Assembly (NCBI GenBank): GCA_003695135.1
Contig: RFIR01000082.1
Coordinates: 1 to 7,856, forward strand
DNA: 7,856 nt
Direction of reading: 5' to 3'
Source of the DNA: Alphaproteobacteria bacterium
GTDB taxonomy: Bacteria > Pseudomonadota > Alphaproteobacteria > Rhodobacterales > Rhodobacteraceae
This document shows, in pieces, positions 6,238-7,856 of this stretch. Under the pieces are notes generated by a model. That model did no database searches, was not told the DNA's origin, and saw nothing but the letters and a program-made list of their open reading frames with translations. The stretch's first letter is position 1. Each line of letters starts with the position of its first letter. Position numbers and translations under genes: made by a program.

Positions 6238-6245
6238 AACATGGT

Positions 6246-6461
6246 ATGAGCCCGAGCATCTGGCAAATCCTCATCGTCGTCATCCTCGCGGTCCTGCTGT
6301 TCGGACGCGGCAAGATTTCCGCCCTGATGGGCGATGTCGCCAAGGGCATCAAGAGCTTCAAGCGCGGCATGGCCGAGGATATCGAAGAGGCCAAGCCGGT
6401 CGAGAACAAGATGGAGGACGCTGTCGACGTCACGCCGACCGCGGCCAAGGACAAGGCGTGA
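6246..6461 (+). CDS. tatA: Sec-independent protein translocase subunit TatA
   Basis: A 71-aa TatA, the subunit that polymerises to let folded twin-arginine signal proteins cross the inner membrane. The N terminus MSPSIWQILIVVILAVLLFG is a single membrane span (about 6-20) ending at the conserved Phe-Gly hinge (19-20). A basic amphipathic helix follows (about 23-42, with GDVAKGIKSFKRG), then an acidic and charged tail. Size and layout are typical of alphaproteobacterial TatA. The start at 6246 fits the family N terminus and the GGAGG site; starting at 6231 would add five polar residues before the span. It is first in a tatA-tatB-tatC operon, with 40 bp to tatB. Confidence 0.95.
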   Translation: MSPSIWQILIVVILAVLLFGRGKISALMGDVAKGIKSFKRGMAEDIEEAKPVENKMEDAVDVTPTAAKDKA

Positions 6462-6501
6462 GGCACAGGGCGTGATCTGACCCGGAAGGGGCGGGACGAC
6501 G

Positions 6502-6945
6502 ATGCTTGATATCGGCTGGTCCGAACTGATGGTTATCGGCGTGGTGGCGCTGCTGGTGGTGGGGCCGAAGGACCTGCCGGGCATGTTCCGCACCATCGGC
6601 CAGTATGTCGGCAAGGCGCGCTCCATGGCCCGCGAGTTCCAGCGCAGCATGGAGGCTGCGGCGCGCGAGGCCGGTATGGAGGATGTCGCCAAGGCCGCCA
6701 GCTCGGTGCGCGATGTCGGCCGGACCGTCTCCAGCGCCACCCCGATGGGGCTGGCGAAGATGAGCGTGGAGCAGGCGACCTCGCCGACGAAGAAGCCCGC
6801 GACCGATACGCCGAAGCCGGCAGCAGAAAGCCCCGCCACGTCGGCTCCGGCACCCGCAGCGGAAACGGCGCCTCCGCCGGCAGGCCCGGTGTCGGCGGCC
6901 CCGGTGACTCCGGCCGGGTCCGGCACGGCGCAGGACAAGGCCTGA
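6502..6945 (+). CDS. tatB: Sec-independent protein translocase subunit TatB
   Basis: A 147-aa TatB, which with TatC forms the receptor for twin-arginine signal peptides. The N terminus MLDIGWSELMVIGVVALLVV carries the TatB hallmark DIGxSE, with the conserved polar E8 in the single span (about 6-20), followed by GPKDLP (21-26) and a long amphipathic helix (about 27-58). These features separate it from TatA. The C-terminal part from about residue 93 is a Pro/Ala/Thr-rich, probably disordered tail, common in alphaproteobacterial TatB and poorly conserved. GGAAGGGG about 10 nt upstream is a plausible ribosome site. It is 40 bp after tatA and 31 bp before tatC. Confidence 0.95.
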   Translation: MLDIGWSELMVIGVVALLVVGPKDLPGMFRTIGQYVGKARSMAREFQRSMEAAAREAGMEDVAKAASSVRDVGRTVSSATPMGLAKMSVEQATSPTKKPATDTPKPAAESPATSAPAPAAETAPPPAGPVSAAPVTPAGSGTAQDKA

Positions 6946-6976
6946 GCGCCGATCAGCGACGGGACATCTTCACGCG

Positions 6977-7846
6977 ATGAGAGACGAGGAAAGCCTCGAG
7001 GACACAAGAGCGCCGCTGATCGAGCATCTGATCGAGCTGCGCACCAGGCTGATTCGCGCGCTCATCGCCTTCGGCATTGCCGCCATCATCTGCGGCATCT
7101 TTGCCCGCGAGATCTACGACATCCTCACCCTGCCGCTGCGCGAGCAGCTTCTCGAGCGCGGGCAGGATGCCAAGCTGATCTACACCCAGCTTTACGAGAA
7201 ATTCTTCGTCCACCTCAAGATTGCCGTCTTCGGCGGCTTCTTTCTCGCCTTTCCGCTGATTGCCCAGCAGATATGGAAATTCGTCGCACCCGGTCTCTAC
7301 CGCGACGAGAAGAAGGCCTTCCTGCCCTTCCTGCTGGCAACGCCGGTGCTGTTCGTGCTGGGTGCCTCCTTCGTCTATTTCATCATCATGCCGCAGGCGA
7401 TCAGCTTCTTCCTCGACTTTCAGGCGCCGGGCGGCAAGGACACCACCCAGATCGAGTTTCTGGGCAAGGTGAACGAATATCTCAGCCTGGTGATGACCTT
7501 CCTGCTCGCCTTCGGCATCTGTTTCGAGCTGCCGGTGCTCTTGACGCTGATGGGCCGGGCCGGGCTGACCACTGCAGCCGGGTTGCGGCGGATGCGCAAA
7601 TACGCGCTGGTCGGCATCGCCTTTGCCGCCGCCATGCTGACCCCGCCCGACATCATCAGCCAGATCGGCCTCGGCCTGCCAATGTATCTGCTCTACGAGG
7701 TCTCGATCTTCCTCGTCGCCATGAACGAGAAGCGGGTGGAGGCCGAGCTGCGCGCCGAGGGGCTGTGGGTCGATGACGAGGAGCTCGAGGAGGACGAGCC
7801 CGAGGAGGAGCCCGGCAAGCCGGCGCCCGATACCCCGGCACCGTGA
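6977..7846 (+). CDS. tatC: Sec-independent protein translocase subunit TatC
   Basis: A 289-aa TatC, the six-span core of the Tat receptor that binds the twin-arginine motif. The cytoplasmic N terminus has the signature HLIELRTRL (17-25). The first cytoplasmic loop has FPLIAQQIWKFVAPGLYRDE (92-111), ending in the conserved Glu (E111) that contacts the signal peptide. FGICFELPVL (179-188) includes E184, matching the functionally important Glu of the fourth span. Spans lie near 26-43, 78-100, 117-139, 167-192, 208-222 and 226-248, and TPPD (222-225) joins the last two. The tail is longer than in E. coli and strongly acidic (about 266-278) before a Pro-rich end. The start at 6977 is ATG with only a weak GGGA upstream, so some coupling with tatB is possible. 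The gene is complete. Confidence 0.96.
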   Translation: MRDEESLEDTRAPLIEHLIELRTRLIRALIAFGIAAIICGIFAREIYDILTLPLREQLLERGQDAKLIYTQLYEKFFVHLKIAVFGGFFLAFPLIAQQIWKFVAPGLYRDEKKAFLPFLLATPVLFVLGASFVYFIIMPQAISFFLDFQAPGGKDTTQIEFLGKVNEYLSLVMTFLLAFGICFELPVLLTLMGRAGLTTAAGLRRMRKYALVGIAFAAAMLTPPDIISQIGLGLPMYLLYEVSIFLVAMNEKRVEAELRAEGLWVDDEELEEDEPEEEPGKPAPDTPAP

Positions 7847-7856
7847 GCGACGATCC

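Larger units (their letters stand above)
5934..6245. promoter_or_regulatory. Divergent intergenic region between the oxygenase unit and tatA
   Basis: A 312-bp gap with no convincing gene on either strand; it must hold promoters for both units if neither is read from further away. From left to right I see a relatively AT-rich patch with ACGA-N6-TCGT (6030-6043), a perfect 8-bp inverted repeat (6069-6097), a bulged 8-bp stem (6114-6138), a direct repeat GCGCGAC (6107-6113 and 6131-6137), a weak tatA promoter candidate, and the tatA leader hairpin. No clear sigma-70 promoter is visible for the minus-strand unit, and no transcription factor site of a named family could be identified. Confidence 0.6.

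Noticed and set aside
6177..7007. Minus-strand open frame of 276 codons across tatA and tatB
   Set aside because: It is antisense to two unmistakable Tat subunits and has no recognisable domain.

Overview
The window is high-GC DNA with a strong coding bias. Its tatA-tatB-tatC cluster and the style of its proteins point to an alphaproteobacterium, most likely a member of the Rhodobacterales. This rests on gene order and protein character only; there is no rRNA or other marker here. I support eight protein genes and found no tRNA, rRNA, insertion sequence or CRISPR array.

Left three quarters (34-5933, minus strand): five genes read right to left, apparently one transcription unit. In order of transcription they are a Rieske non-heme iron oxygenase of the carnitine/glycine-betaine monooxygenase type (4794-5933), a choline-sulfatase BetC (3286-4797), two tandem paralogous short-chain dehydrogenases (2504-3289 and 1745-2485), and a non-pyrrolysine member of the MttB trimethylamine methyltransferase superfamily (34-1590). 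The first two junctions are 4-bp start/stop overlaps (ATGA, GTGA), the third gap is 18 bp, and only the last gap is long (154 bp). The families all point to catabolism of a sulfated or methylated quaternary ammonium compound. A plausible order, which is inference, is sulfate-ester cleavage by BetC, alcohol or aldehyde oxidation by the SDRs, and C-N bond cleavage or demethylation by the Rieske enzyme and/or the MttB-like methyltransferase. No reductase partner for the oxygenase, corrinoid protein, formylglycine-generating enzyme, transporter or regulator is encoded in the window. The left edge cuts just after the last gene, so partners may lie beyond it.

Middle (5934-6245): a 312-bp divergent intergenic region that should carry promoters for both transcription units. 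It holds two tandem imperfect or perfect inverted repeats. Just before tatA there is a GC-only hairpin that overlaps an anti-Shine-Dalgarno sequence.

Right quarter (6246-7846, plus strand): the twin-arginine translocation operon tatA, tatB, tatC, complete and apparently intact. A GTG overlapping the tatC stop at the very end could start the next gene. The Tat operon is housekeeping. None of the five catabolic proteins has a visible Tat signal peptide, so the two units look like chance neighbours, with the catabolic unit a likely accessory insertion beside a conserved locus.
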